DNA of 64,000 nucleotides from Xanthobacteraceae bacterium (GTDB lineage Bacteria > Pseudomonadota > Alphaproteobacteria > Rhizobiales > Xanthobacteraceae). The DNA lies in the NCBI GenBank assembly GCA_029266425.1, contig JAQSWY010000002.1:121592-185591 (forward strand), written 5' to 3'. Positions 17,178 to 26,373 of this stretch are shown here, piece after piece. A program made the translations under genes and the position numbers. A model generated the notes under the pieces. That model was given only the letters and a program-made list of their open reading frames with translations. It did no database searches and had not been told where the DNA came from. Numbering within the stretch: position 1 is the first letter of the stretch; the number at the start of each line of letters is the position of its first letter.

Positions 17178-17675
17178 TCAGGCCAGCGCGTCGATCTCGC
17201 CGTCCGACAATGCGCCGGGAACGATGGTGATCGGCACCGCGAGCCCCGCCCAGGCGCCGTGCGCCAGCGCGGAGACCAGCGGCCCCGGCCCCTCGTTCCC
17301 GATGCCCGCGGCCAGCACCAGTATCGCAATGTCCTCGTCGGCCTCGATCAACTTCACGATCTCGTCGGCGATGCGACCTTCGCGGACCACGCTCTCGGCC
17401 TCGACCCTGGCGATGCCGCGGGCCCGGGCGGCGAAATGATCGAGCCGGCCGCGGGCCTGGTCGGTCGCCTCCGCGCGCATCAGCCCGGCGACGCCGAACC
17501 ATTGGCTTTGCACGTCGGCGAGGTCGAGGACGGCGAGCATGACCATGCTGCCATCGGTGCGAGCGGCGCGGCGCGCGGCGTAATAGACCGCACGGTCGCA
17601 TTCCGCGGTGTCGTCGATCACCACCAGGAATTTGCGGCGGTGGCCCGGCTCGTGGCTCTGGCGCCTGCGCGGCAT
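17178..17675 (-). CDS. Universal stress protein (UspA family)
   Basis: 165 residues with the Usp alpha/beta fold: FLVVIDDTAECDRAVYYAARRA at the N-terminus, ILVLAAG near the middle and VPITIVPG at the end. The nucleotide-binding G-x2-G-x9-G(S/T) loop is only partly recognisable (GIGNEGPGPLVSALAHG), so ATP binding is uncertain. AGGAG precedes the ATG. Lies between the NifU-like gene and trpS in the conserved order. Confidence 0.88.
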   Translation of the reverse strand: MPRRRQSHEPGHRRKFLVVIDDTAECDRAVYYAARRAARTDGSMVMLAVLDLADVQSQWFGVAGLMRAEATDQARGRLDHFAARARGIARVEAESVVREGRIADEIVKLIEADEDIAILVLAAGIGNEGPGPLVSALAHGAWAGLAVPITIVPGALSDGEIDALA

Positions 17676-17750
17676 AAACTCTCCTGAACCTGGTCCAATC
17701 GGACGAAATGCGGCGCTGCCGTTCTATCACATCGCGCGGGCCCGCCGCCC

Positions 17751-18407
17751 TCAATAGACGCCGGGGATGAGCCGGGAGGTGCGGGCGCGATAGGCGTCAT
17801 ATTCGGTCCCGAACTCGGAGCGCAGCAACGCCTCCTCGGCGTGGATGCGGGCAAGGATCGGCGGGATCATCAGCACCACCAGCAGCACGCCGGCCATGGA
17901 GCGGAAGGCGAGCACCCAGCCGAGCGAGCTGACGAGGAAGCCGAGATAGCTCGGGTGGCGGATGACGCCATAGATGCCGCCGGTCACCAGCTTGTGCCCG
18001 GGCTGGATTGCCACCAGGCCGCTGAAGCGATTGCCGAGCACGAAGACCGGCCAGAGTCTCAGCGCGCCGCCGGCCGCGAACAGGACGACGCCGAACCAGC
18101 GCAAGGCGTCCCCATCGAGGGTCCAGACATCGAGGCGGTCCATATAGGCGGGAAGCCAGCCGGCGAGGAGGCCGAGCACGCCGAAGGCCAGGAGGACCCA
18201 GCGATTCTGCCGGTCCTCGCGCACGCCGGAGCTGAGATTGCCCTCGCTGAACAAGGCAGCGATGGCGAGAGCGAACAGCACGATGGTGAGCACTACGCGC
18301 GCCGGACTGGCGAAGAACGGCGCAATGCCGCCCCAGCCGAGGATGGCGAGGCCGAGATAGGCGAGGGTGCCGATGAGAGTGAAGGCGATCAGGCGGGAGA
18401 ACGGCAT
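17751..18407 (-). CDS. Isoprenylcysteine carboxyl methyltransferase-family membrane protein
   Basis: About 218 residues with five or more hydrophobic segments and the ICMT/PEMT-type signature near the C-terminus: LVTGGIYGVIRHPSYLGFLV, followed by EEALLRSEFGTEYDAYRART. It is probably a SAM-dependent methyltransferase acting at the membrane; the substrate is unknown. The ATG at 18407 (MPFSRLIAF) is chosen because upstream in-frame sequence runs into a palindromic repeat. Confidence 0.8.
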   Translation of the reverse strand: MPFSRLIAFTLIGTLAYLGLAILGWGGIAPFFASPARVVLTIVLFALAIAALFSEGNLSSGVREDRQNRWVLLAFGVLGLLAGWLPAYMDRLDVWTLDGDALRWFGVVLFAAGGALRLWPVFVLGNRFSGLVAIQPGHKLVTGGIYGVIRHPSYLGFLVSSLGWVLAFRSMAGVLLVVLMIPPILARIHAEEALLRSEFGTEYDAYRARTSRLIPGVY

Positions 18408-18479
18408 GGTGGAGCCCCGTTGGTCGAGACGGTCCACCTGATATGGGGCGGGGCCTACCAGTGATCCAAGGATACTGGG

Positions 18480-18573
18480 CGTCATCCCGGCCGCAGGCGC
18501 AGCCGGAGAGCCGGGATCGCTTTCCAATGTTCGCGCGATCCCGGCTCGGCCTGACGGCCGTCCGGGATGACGG
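18480..18573. repeat. dispersed palindrome, GTCATCCCGG...CCGGGATGAC family
   Basis: GTCATCCCGG at 18481-18490 is matched by CCGGGATGAC at 18562-18571, with an inner pair GCCGGGATCGC / GCGATCCCGGC. It fills the gap between trpS and the methyltransferase gene. Confidence 0.8.
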
Positions 18574-18591
18574 CGTGCGGTTAGGTGCCCG

Positions 18592-19623
18592 CTACCGCAC
18601 CAACCCCACGATGTCCTTCACCTGGCCCATCGTCTCGGCGCCGATCACGCGGGCGCGGTCGGCGCCGTCGCGCAGCACGGCGTCGATATGCGCCGGATCG
18701 TCGACGAGGCGCTTCATCTCGCCGCCGATCGGGCCGAGCTTGCCCACCGCGAGATCGACCAGCGCCGCCTTGAAAGTGGAGAACTGCCCGCCGCCGAACT
18801 CGCCCAGCACGTCGGCCTTGGCGGTGCCGGCCAGCGCCGCATAGATGCCGACCAGATTCTCCGCTTCCGGCCGGCCGGCAAGCCCTTCCACTTCCGAGGG
18901 CAGCGGCTCGGGATCGGTCTTGGCCTTGCGCACCTTGGAGGCGATGGCGTCGGCATCGTCGGTGAGGTTGATGCGCGAGAGATCCGACGGGTCGGACTTC
19001 GACATCTTCTTGGTGCCGTCGCGCAGGCTCATCACCCGCGCCGCCGGTCCGCCGATCAGCGGCTCGGTGAGCGGGAAGAAGGCCTCGCCGAAGCCGGCAG
19101 CAGCGATGGAGGGCGCAAAGTCGTTGTTGAACTTCTGCGCGATGTCGCGGGTCAGCTCCAGATGCTGCTTCTGGTCTTCGCCGACCGGCACATGGGTAGC
19201 GCGATAGAGCAGGATGTCGGCCGCCATCAGGTTCGGATAGGCATAGAGCCCGACCGACGCATTCTCGCGGTCCTTGCCGGCCTTCTCCTTGAACTGGGTC
19301 ATGCGGTTCAGCCAGCCGAGACGGGCGACGCAGTTGAACACCCAGGCGAGCTCGGCATGCTCGGCGACCTGGCTCTGATTGAAGACGATGTGGCGCTTGG
19401 GATCGATACCGGCGGCGATGAAGGCGGCGGTGACCTCGCGGATCTGCTTTTTCAGCTCGACCGGATCCTGCCAGACGGTGATGGCGTGGAGGTCGACCAC
19501 GCAATAGAGGCAATCATAGCTCGCCTGCAGCTCGACGAAGCGCTTGATGGCGCCAAGATAATTGCCGAGATGCAGATTGCCGGTCGGCTGCACGCCGGAG
19601 AAGACCCGCTGCTGGAATGCCAT
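18592..19623 (-). CDS. trpS: Tryptophanyl-tRNA synthetase
   Basis: Class I aminoacyl-tRNA synthetase, 343 residues. The HIGH-type signature is [10 protein letters not shown] (15-24) preceded by SGVQPTG, and the KMSKS loop is [10 protein letters not shown] (KMSKS at 206-210). Length and motifs are ordinary. It follows murJ by 99 bases in the same direction. Confidence 0.97.
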   Translation of the reverse strand: MAFQQRVFSGVQPTGNLHLGNYLGAIKRFVELQASYDCLYCVVDLHAITVWQDPVELKKQIREVTAAFIAAGIDPKRHIVFNQSQVAEHAELAWVFNCVARLGWLNRMTQFKEKAGKDRENASVGLYAYPNLMAADILLYRATHVPVGEDQKQHLELTRDIAQKFNNDFAPSIAAAGFGEAFFPLTEPLIGGPAARVMSLRDGTKKMSKSDPSDLSRINLTDDADAIASKVRKAKTDPEPLPSEVEGLAGRPEAENLVGIYAALAGTAKADVLGEFGGGQFSTFKAALVDLAVGKLGPIGGEMKRLVDDPAHIDAVLRDGADRARVIGAETMGQVKDIVGLVR

Positions 19624-19722
19624 TTATGCCGTTCCTTAATTCCCGCCGAAGCGCGGGCGCTATGACATGCACGGGGCGATGGGGCAAGGTGATCGGGGCA
19701 AGGGGATGAGGGCGGACGGCGT

Positions 19723-21255
19723 TCACCGCCGCAGCACCTTGAGGTCGAGCGCGCCGGAGAGCTGGGCGGCAACCCCATAGATCGCAACGCCGAGCACGAT
19801 GCAGGCAGCGAGCGCGGCGAAGCCTGCGAGGCCATGCGCGGCGAGCGGCCCCGCCAGCAACCGGCCGGCAGCGAGCACGGCAAGGGTCATGGCGAGCGCC
19901 GCGAAGGCAAGGCGCGGCAGGCGGCGGCGCGCCGCATCGTCCAGCGTCAGCAGCCCGCGCCGGGCGAGCCCGAGCGCGAGCCCGACGAGCCCGACCGCGC
20001 TGGAGACCAGGATGCCGAGTGCCGGCCCGGCGATACCGAGCGGCCCGGCGAGGGCGAAGCCGGCCGCGCCGCCGGCGACGAGCGCGGCAAGGCCGGTGCG
20101 GGTGGCAAGCCGCCCCGCGCCATGGGCGAAAGCGATGGCGGCGAGGATCTTCTCCACCGCCTGCACCGGCAAGGCGAACGCCAGCAGCGCCAGCACATGG
20201 GAGGTCGCCGCCACCGCCTCGGCATCGAAGGCGCCGCGCTTGAACAGCACCGCAACGATGGGCTCGGCTAGCACCATCAGGCCGAGGCCGGCCGGCAAGG
20301 TCAGCGCCAGTGCCGCCTCCGCCGCCCGGGCGCCAGCATTGCCGGAGGTTGACCGCGCCTGCGCCGCCAGCAGGGGCAGCAGCACCGCGCCAGTGCTGGC
20401 GCCGATCACGCCGAGCGGCAGCTCGATCAGCCGGCCGGCATAGAACAGCGCGGCGACGCCGCCGACCGTGCCGGACGCAGCGGCGCCGGCGACGAGGAAG
20501 CGCAACTGCGGCAATGCCGATGCGAGCAGCGATGGACCTGCCTCGGCGAGCATCGGCCAGGCCGTGGGCAACGCCGTCCGCACCAGGCGCGCCGGGGCGA
20601 GCCGGGTTCCCTTCACGGCGGCAAGCATCAAGCCGAGCTGCGCCACGGCCCCGGCGACGCTCGCCGTCGCGAGCCATGCAAGAGCGCGGCTTTCCGGCAC
20701 CAGGAACACGATGCCGAGTACGAGGAGCACGGCGATATTGCTGAGCACGGGCGCAAAGGCGGGCAAGGTCGCGCGACCAGAGGCATTGGCGATGGCGGCA
20801 AGCACGCCGGCCATCGCCATCAAGGGCAGGCAGACGATGGCGAGGCGGCCGACCAGCACGGCGCCTTCCGCGCGCTCGCCGTCCCAATCGAAGCCCGGTG
20901 CCAGCAGCGCGATCACCAGCGGCATCAGCACCGTCATGAGGATGGCGAGGAGGCTCGCGGCGGCGGTGATCAGGGCCAGCGCGGCGGCGGCGCGGGCGCG
21001 GGCCTCTTCGATTCCCGCCGTGCGCTCGGCGTCGAGCAGGCCGGGGACCACCGCGGCATTGAGCGCGCCCTCGCTGAGCAGGCGGCGGGCGAGCTGCGGC
21101 ACGGCGAGGCCCGCCACCGCCGCATCCGCCACCGCGCCGGTGCCGAACAAGGCGGCGACCGCGGCATCGCGCACGAAGCCGAGCACGCGGGAGGCGAGCG
21201 TCAGGCCGGCGACGGTCGAGGCGTGACGGAGCGGGGCTTCGGGGGCGGGGCTCAT
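19723..21255 (-). CDS. murJ: Lipid II flippase MurJ (MviN)
   Basis: 510-residue polytopic membrane protein of the MATE-like MVF family that flips lipid II for peptidoglycan synthesis. It starts MSPAPEAPLRHASTVAGLTLASRVLGFVRDAAVAALFG, the usual MurJ opening, and has about 14 hydrophobic segments. Upstream in-frame codons read into the divergent kinase gene and are rejected. Divergent from the PfkB kinase with a 103-base shared promoter region. Confidence 0.93.
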   Translation of the reverse strand: MSPAPEAPLRHASTVAGLTLASRVLGFVRDAAVAALFGTGAVADAAVAGLAVPQLARRLLSEGALNAAVVPGLLDAERTAGIEEARARAAAALALITAAASLLAILMTVLMPLVIALLAPGFDWDGERAEGAVLVGRLAIVCLPLMAMAGVLAAIANASGRATLPAFAPVLSNIAVLLVLGIVFLVPESRALAWLATASVAGAVAQLGLMLAAVKGTRLAPARLVRTALPTAWPMLAEAGPSLLASALPQLRFLVAGAAASGTVGGVAALFYAGRLIELPLGVIGASTGAVLLPLLAAQARSTSGNAGARAAEAALALTLPAGLGLMVLAEPIVAVLFKRGAFDAEAVAATSHVLALLAFALPVQAVEKILAAIAFAHGAGRLATRTGLAALVAGGAAGFALAGPLGIAGPALGILVSSAVGLVGLALGLARRGLLTLDDAARRRLPRLAFAALAMTLAVLAAGRLLAGPLAAHGLAGFAALAACIVLGVAIYGVAAQLSGALDLKVLRR

Positions 21256-21358
21256 GGGCAGGCCATGTTTAGCCCGCCCTTGTGACGGCTGGAAGCGTTG
21301 CGAGGTGTGCCGCGCTCTGGTAGCGCAGACCAATCCTTCCAAGTTGAAAGGCCCGCTC

Positions 21359-22360
21359 GTGAGCGCACCCCATCTCGACGTGCTTGGCTTCGGCAATGCC
21401 ATCGTCGATGTCCTCGCCCGCACCGAGGACGACTTCCTCGCCCACCACGGCATGCGCAAGGGCGGCATGACACTGATCGACGAGATGCAGGCCGAGACGA
21501 TCTATGCTGCCATGGGGCCGGGCGTCGAGATATCCGGCGGCTCCGCGGCAAATACCGTGGCAGGCGTCGCCTCGCTCGGCGGACGCGCCGGCTTCGTCGG
21601 CAAGGTGAAGGACGATCCGCTGGGGCTTATCTTCCGGCATGACATCGAGGCGGCCGGGGTACGCTTTCCGACACCCGCGGCGGCGAGCGGGCCGGCCACC
21701 GCACGGTGCCTGATCCTGGTGACGGCCGATGGCGAGCGCACCATGAACACCTTCCTCGGCGCCGCGCAGAACCTTGAGCCCGAGGATTTCGACGAGGCGA
21801 TCGTGGCCGGTGCCGCGGTGACCTATCTCGAAGGCTATCTGTGGGATCCGCCGCCAGCGAAGCAGGCCTTCCTCAAGGCCGCGGGCATCGCCCACAAGGC
21901 GGGACGGACGGTCGCGCTGACCCTGTCCGACGCCTTCTGCGTCGATCGCTACCGGGCCGAGTTCCTCGCGCTGGTCCGCGAGGGCACGGTGGACCTCTTG
22001 TTCGCCAACGAGACCGAGCTGAAGGCGCTCTACCAGACCGCGGATTTCGACACCGCGCTGGCGGCGCTGCGGCAGGATGCGAAGCGCGCCGTGGTGACCC
22101 GCAGCGAGAATGGAGCGCTCACCATCGCCGGTACGGAGACGGTCGCGGTGCCGGTGTTCCCGGTGGCCAGCGTCGTCGACACCACCGGTGCCGGCGACCT
22201 GTTCGCCGCCGGTTATCTGCACGGCCATGCGCGGGGCTTTTCGCCGGAGGAGTCGCTCAGGCTCGGCGCGCTGTGCGCGGCGGAGGTGATCAGCCACATG
22301 GGCGCGCGCCCCGAGCGCGCCCTGAAGGAGCTGGCGGAAGAGAATGGGCTGAGAGTGTGA
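21359..22360 (+). CDS. PfkB-family carbohydrate/nucleoside kinase
   Basis: 333 residues of ribokinase fold, probably adenosine kinase-like: DVLGFGNAIVDVLA at the start, the substrate loop ISGGSAANTVAGVASLGG, and the C-terminal signature DTTGAGDLFAAGYLHG with the catalytic Asp. The GTG at 21359 is supported by GAAAGG about nine bases upstream; no suitable ATG occurs before residue 30. The phosphorylated substrate cannot be fixed from motifs alone. This gene divergent from murJ is a frequent Rhizobiales arrangement. Confidence 0.88.
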   Translation: MSAPHLDVLGFGNAIVDVLARTEDDFLAHHGMRKGGMTLIDEMQAETIYAAMGPGVEISGGSAANTVAGVASLGGRAGFVGKVKDDPLGLIFRHDIEAAGVRFPTPAAASGPATARCLILVTADGERTMNTFLGAAQNLEPEDFDEAIVAGAAVTYLEGYLWDPPPAKQAFLKAAGIAHKAGRTVALTLSDAFCVDRYRAEFLALVREGTVDLLFANETELKALYQTADFDTALAALRQDAKRAVVTRSENGALTIAGTETVAVPVFPVASVVDTTGAGDLFAAGYLHGHARGFSPEESLRLGALCAAEVISHMGARPERALKELAEENGLRV

Positions 22361-22406
22361 GGAGGCTCTGCGGCGAGCATCCTTCTAGGCTCGCTGACCC
22401 TTCCGT

Positions 22407-22492
22407 CGTCATGGCCGGGCTTGTCCCGGCGATATTGGCCTCTGATGCGCGCCTCGGGAATCGGGATCCCCGGCACAAGGCCGGGGATGACG
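22407..22492. repeat. dispersed palindrome, GTCATGGCCGGGCTTGTCCCGG family
   Basis: CGTCATGGCCGGGCTTGTCC on the left and CCCCGGCACAAGGCCGGGGA then TGACG on the right form long complementary arms. The same family occurs at 46254-46336. Confidence 0.8.
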
Positions 22493-22533
22493 TTCGCCTG
22501 ACGGGTTTCTTAGCCTCGCAGGCTAGTTGCGGC

Positions 22534-23082
22534 CTACCGCGGCGCGCGCTTCGCCAGGATCCGCTGCAGCGTGCGGCGATGCATGCTGAGGCGGCGGGCG
22601 GTCTCCGACACGTTGCGTCCGCACAATTCGTAAACGCGCTGGATGTGCTCCCAGCGCACCCGGTCGGCCGACATCGGGTTCTCGGGCAGCTGCGGCTTGT
22701 AGTCGCCCTGCGCGTTCAGCGCGGCGCAGATGTCGTCGGCATCCGCCGGCTTTGCCAGATAATCGACCGCGCCCATCTTCACCGCGTTCACCGCGGTGGC
22801 GATGTTGCCATAGCCGGTGAGGATGATGCCGCGGGCGTCCGGACGGCGGCGCTTCAAGGCGGAAATGACGTCGAGACCATTGCCGTCGCCGAGCCGCATG
22901 TCCACCACCGCATAGGCCGGGGCGCCGCCTTCGACGCGGGCGAGGCCATCGGCCACGGTCTCGGCGGTGGTGACGACGAAGCCGCGCGATTCCATGGCGC
23001 GGGCGAGGCGCTGGAGGAAGGGCCGGTCGTCATCGACGATCAGCAGTGAACGGTCGGCGGTGTCAGAGGGGGCGTCGAGCAT
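22534..23082 (-). CDS. actR: Redox response regulator of the RegA/ActR/PrrA family
   Basis: 182 residues: receiver domain with Asp61 as phospho-acceptor in AYAVVDMRLGDGNGL and the acidic pocket IVDDDRP, then a short linker and a C-terminal Fis-type HTH, NVSETARRLSMHRRTLQRIL, nearly invariant in this family. It turns on energy-generating and fixation pathways when respiration slows. It follows its kinase by 120 bases. The SenC gene often found between them is absent here. Also called regA, prrA or regR in relatives. Confidence 0.94.
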   Translation of the reverse strand: MLDAPSDTADRSLLIVDDDRPFLQRLARAMESRGFVVTTAETVADGLARVEGGAPAYAVVDMRLGDGNGLDVISALKRRRPDARGIILTGYGNIATAVNAVKMGAVDYLAKPADADDICAALNAQGDYKPQLPENPMSADRVRWEHIQRVYELCGRNVSETARRLSMHRRTLQRILAKRAPR

Positions 23083-23202
23083 GGCGTACTTTCCTTGGCC
23101 GGACGATGCGCCCCTTGGGGGACGCGCGAAGCGGCCTCACACTTCATCGCAGATTACTATTCCCCGGCTTCGCGCGCAAAGTTGCCGCGAAGAGTCCATG
23201 CG

Positions 23203-24612
23203 TCAAGCCCGCGCAGGCCCGCCGTCCGAACGCGCTGCACCGGCCGCTGGCGCGGCGGGATCGATGGTCCGCGCCCGCTCGCGCCCCTCGGAAATGTCGA
23301 TCAGCGCCCGTGGCCAGCGCACGCTAACTTCAGCGCCATGGGCAGGAGCCACGCGATTGACGAAGCCGAGTTCGGCGCCGGAGCGCTCCAGCAAGGTCTT
23401 GGCGATGAAGACGCCCAGGCCGAGCCCGTCGCCATCCCCGTCGCCGTCACCGCCCTTGCGCCAGCGATGGCGGCCGCGGGTGGTCACATAGGGCGCGCCG
23501 ATGCGGTCGACAAGTTCGGGCGGGAAGCCGGGGCCGTCGTCGGTGACGGTGACGACGACGTCGCGGTCGGTCCAGTTGGCCACGATCTCGACGCGGGTCG
23601 CGGCGAAATCGACCGCGTTCTCGACGATATTGCCGAGGCCGTAGAGCAGGCCGGGATTGCGCGCGATCACCGGCTCGGTGCCTCCCGTCGGCAGCGCAAT
23701 GGCAATGTTGATACCGAAATTGCGGTGCGGGGCGACCACATCCTCGATGATGTGCGAGAGCGGCATGCGATCGAACGGGGCATCCCCCGCATCGAGCGAG
23801 GTCAAGGTGCGCAGGATCGCCCGGCAACGGTCCACCTGCTCCGACAGCAGCTTGATGTCCTCGCTCATCGGGCTCTCGGAAGGCAGCGAGCGGCCGAGCT
23901 CCTTGACGACAAGGGTGATGGTGGCGAGCGGGGTGCCGAGCTCATGCGCCGCCGCGGCGGCAAGGCCATCAAGCGCGGAGAGATGCTGCTCGCGCGCCAG
24001 CACCAGCTCGGTGGCAGCCAAGGCTTCCGAGAGTTCGCGGGTCTCCTCGGCGACACGCCAGGCATGGACGCCGATGAAGGCGATGGCGAGCGCGAGCGCG
24101 CACCAGATGCCGACGAGATAGAGCGGCGGCAGCTCCGGCGCCGCCCCCAGACCGTCATGCGTCGCCCAGGGCAGCGGCATCTGCCACAGCCCGACGATCG
24201 CGGCGCACAGCCCCGCGAGCAGGCCGAGCAGGATGGTGGTGCGCGGCGACAGCGCGGTCGCCGAGATCAACACCGGCGCGAGGAACAGAAGCGCGAAAGG
24301 ATTGGCGAGGCCGCCGGTGAGGAACAGGAGCGCCGCCAGCTGCAATATGTCATAGGCCAGCAGCCACGCCGCCTCGCCGTCCGACAACCGCCGCGCACCG
24401 GGATTGCGCAGCCTGAGCGCCAGATTGAGCCAGGCGGAGAGCGCGACCACGGCGAGGCAGGCGCCGATCGGCAGCGAAAAGCCGAGCAGCAGCTGCACCA
24501 CGATGATGGCGAGCGTCTGCCCGGCAACGGCGAGCCAGCGCAGCCGTACCAGCGTGTCGAGCCTAAGGCCGAAGAAACGTTCGCCGATGGGGCGATCGAG
24601 CGAGAACACCAT
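23203..24612 (-). CDS. actS: Redox-sensing histidine kinase of the RegB/ActS/PrrB family
   Basis: 469-residue membrane kinase with six hydrophobic segments, the quinone-sensing motif GGLANPF, the H-box AAAAHELGTPLATI (His near 223), a Cys in QVDRCRAIL about 40 residues later that corresponds to the redox-active cysteine of RegB, and a C-terminal ATPase domain (NIVENAVDFA, DDGPGFPPEL, GLGLGVFIAKTLLE). The ATG at 24612 is chosen; a TTG two codons upstream is possible. A run of Asp-Gly repeats (GGDGDGDGDG) occurs in the ATP lid. Partner of the adjacent RegA-like regulator. Confidence 0.93.
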   Translation of the reverse strand: MVFSLDRPIGERFFGLRLDTLVRLRWLAVAGQTLAIIVVQLLLGFSLPIGACLAVVALSAWLNLALRLRNPGARRLSDGEAAWLLAYDILQLAALLFLTGGLANPFALLFLAPVLISATALSPRTTILLGLLAGLCAAIVGLWQMPLPWATHDGLGAAPELPPLYLVGIWCALALAIAFIGVHAWRVAEETRELSEALAATELVLAREQHLSALDGLAAAAAHELGTPLATITLVVKELGRSLPSESPMSEDIKLLSEQVDRCRAILRTLTSLDAGDAPFDRMPLSHIIEDVVAPHRNFGINIAIALPTGGTEPVIARNPGLLYGLGNIVENAVDFAATRVEIVANWTDRDVVVTVTDDGPGFPPELVDRIGAPYVTTRGRHRWRKGGDGDGDGDGLGLGVFIAKTLLERSGAELGFVNRVAPAHGAEVSVRWPRALIDISEGRERARTIDPAAPAAGAARSDGGPARA

Positions 24613-24690
24613 GGGCAAGCGTTAGAACGCCGGCGGGCGGATGGGAAGAGGTTGGAGGGGTGGCGAAGGCGAGATGGTGCGCGGCTTGAG

Positions 24691-24789
24691 CATCCTTCGA
24701 GGCCGGCCGCTGGCCGGCACCTCAGGATGAGGTGGTACTGGAAGAACAACCCCATCCTGAGGTGCGAGCGCAACGAGCCTCGAAGGATG
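24691..24789. repeat. 100-bp dispersed inverted repeat (CATCCTTCGAGG...CCTCGAAGGATG)
   Basis: Left arm 24691-24732 (CATCCTTCGAGGC ... CACCTCAGGATGAGG) is complementary to the right arm 24751-24789 (CCCATCCTGAGGTG ... GCCTCGAAGGATG). The same family is at 62421-62536 and a decayed copy at 42783-42823. The rest of the 24613-24967 gap shows nothing recognisable. Confidence 0.85.
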
Positions 24790-24967
24790 ATGAGGCCGAG
24801 GAACCGCACCCTAACCCCGCACAAACCCACCCCATACCGCCGCGCCATCGCCTGCCCCGACACAAGCATGCGTTGACGTGCCGCACTGAGCGCTTATTTG
24901 TGTTGCAACGCACAAGCACGGTGGCACTCCCGGAGTGGACGCGCCGGCGACGGGAGTGGAGCCGCAA

Positions 24968-26311
24968 ATGGCGATCGGCGTGTTCGGCGACGCATTGGAA
25001 CTCGAAGAACTGACGGAGCCTTCGGTCGAGGCGGCGGCCGCCTTGTCGCGTCCACTCTACTGGATGTTCGAAATGGGGCAGGCGGCGCTGAATCCCTATC
25101 GCGCCCTGGCCGACGTCGGCCGGCTCTATTACCGCAATCCGGTGAACCCGCTGGCCCACACCCAGCTCGGCAAGTCGGCCGCCGCCTGGTTTGAGATGTT
25201 CGAGCGGGCGACGAGACGCTACGGCAAGCCGGACTGGGGCATCGACAGCGTCACCGTCGGAGCGACGCCGGTGCCGGTCCAGGTGAGCACGGTGTGGGAG
25301 CGCCCGTTCTGCCGGCTCCTGCATTTCGAGCGCATCTTCGAGCACAAGCCGCGCCGGCCGCAACCCAAGCTGCTGATCGTGGCGCCGATGTCCGGCCACT
25401 ACTCGACGCTGCTGCGCGGGACGGTGCGCACCATGCTCACCAACCACGACGTCTATGTCACCGACTGGGTCGACGCCAAGATGGTGCCGCTCTCGGATGG
25501 GCGGTTCGATCTCGACGACTATATCGACTACCTCATCAGCATGCTGCACCACCTGGAAGGCGGCGCGCATGTCATGGCGGTGTGCCAGCCGGCGGTGCCG
25601 GTGCTCGCCGCCGTCGCCCGCATGGAGGCGGAGGACGACCCGCACGTTCCGGCCTCGATGGTGCTGATGGGCGGGCCGATCGATACCCGCGAGAACCCGA
25701 CCTTGGTGAATGACGTTGCCGTCGACCGCGGGCTCGACTGGTTCCGCCGCAACGTCATCACCACCGTGCCCTTTCCGCACCCCGGCATGATGCGGCAGGT
25801 TTATCCCGGCTTCCTGCAGCTGCACGGTTTCGTCTCCATGAATCTGGAGCGGCACCTCCAGGCGCATTCCGACATGTTTCGCCATCTGGTGAAGGGCGAC
25901 GGCGATTCCGCCGAGAAGCACCGCGACTTCTATGACGAATATCTCGCGGTGATGGACCTCTCGGCCGAGTTCTATCTCCAGACCATCGAGACGGTGTTCA
26001 TCCGCCACGACCTGCCGCTCGGGCGGATGACGCATCGCGGCATCCCGGTAGACCCGTCGGAGATCCGCAATGTCGCGCTGCTCACCGTCGAAGGCGAGAA
26101 CGACGACATTTCCGGCGTCGGCCAGACCGCGGCGGCGCAGCGGCTGTGCGTCAATATCCCGGCGGAAAAGAAAGTGCATTATCTCCAGCCGGCGGTCGGG
26201 CACTACGGCGTGTTCAACGGTTCGCGCTTCCGCGCCGACATCGCGCCGCGCATCTCCGACTTCATCCTCTCCAATAACTGGCCGAAGACCAAGGCGAACG
26301 GCGCCGAGTGA
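24968..26311 (+). CDS. phaZ: Intracellular polyhydroxyalkanoate depolymerase
   Basis: 447-residue alpha/beta-hydrolase that mobilises stored polyhydroxybutyrate granules. The nucleophile elbow is AVCQPAVPVL, with Cys in place of the usual Ser, typical of the intracellular PhaZ group; likely acid and base are Asp in VEGENDDISG and His in VGHYGVFNG. The ATG at 24968 has GGAG upstream; the region aligned with the paralogue begins only about residue 30 (LYWMFEMGQAALNPY). A paralogue lies at 57.6 kb. The gene stands alone between a repeat and a convergent envelope gene. Confidence 0.9.
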   Translation: MAIGVFGDALELEELTEPSVEAAAALSRPLYWMFEMGQAALNPYRALADVGRLYYRNPVNPLAHTQLGKSAAAWFEMFERATRRYGKPDWGIDSVTVGATPVPVQVSTVWERPFCRLLHFERIFEHKPRRPQPKLLIVAPMSGHYSTLLRGTVRTMLTNHDVYVTDWVDAKMVPLSDGRFDLDDYIDYLISMLHHLEGGAHVMAVCQPAVPVLAAVARMEAEDDPHVPASMVLMGGPIDTRENPTLVNDVAVDRGLDWFRRNVITTVPFPHPGMMRQVYPGFLQLHGFVSMNLERHLQAHSDMFRHLVKGDGDSAEKHRDFYDEYLAVMDLSAEFYLQTIETVFIRHDLPLGRMTHRGIPVDPSEIRNVALLTVEGENDDISGVGQTAAAQRLCVNIPAEKKVHYLQPAVGHYGVFNGSRFRADIAPRISDFILSNNWPKTKANGAE

Positions 26312-26373
26312 CGGAAAGGAGGCGCCCCCACGCCTCCTCCCCGACACCGGCCCACACCTCACTCGCCCGCATC

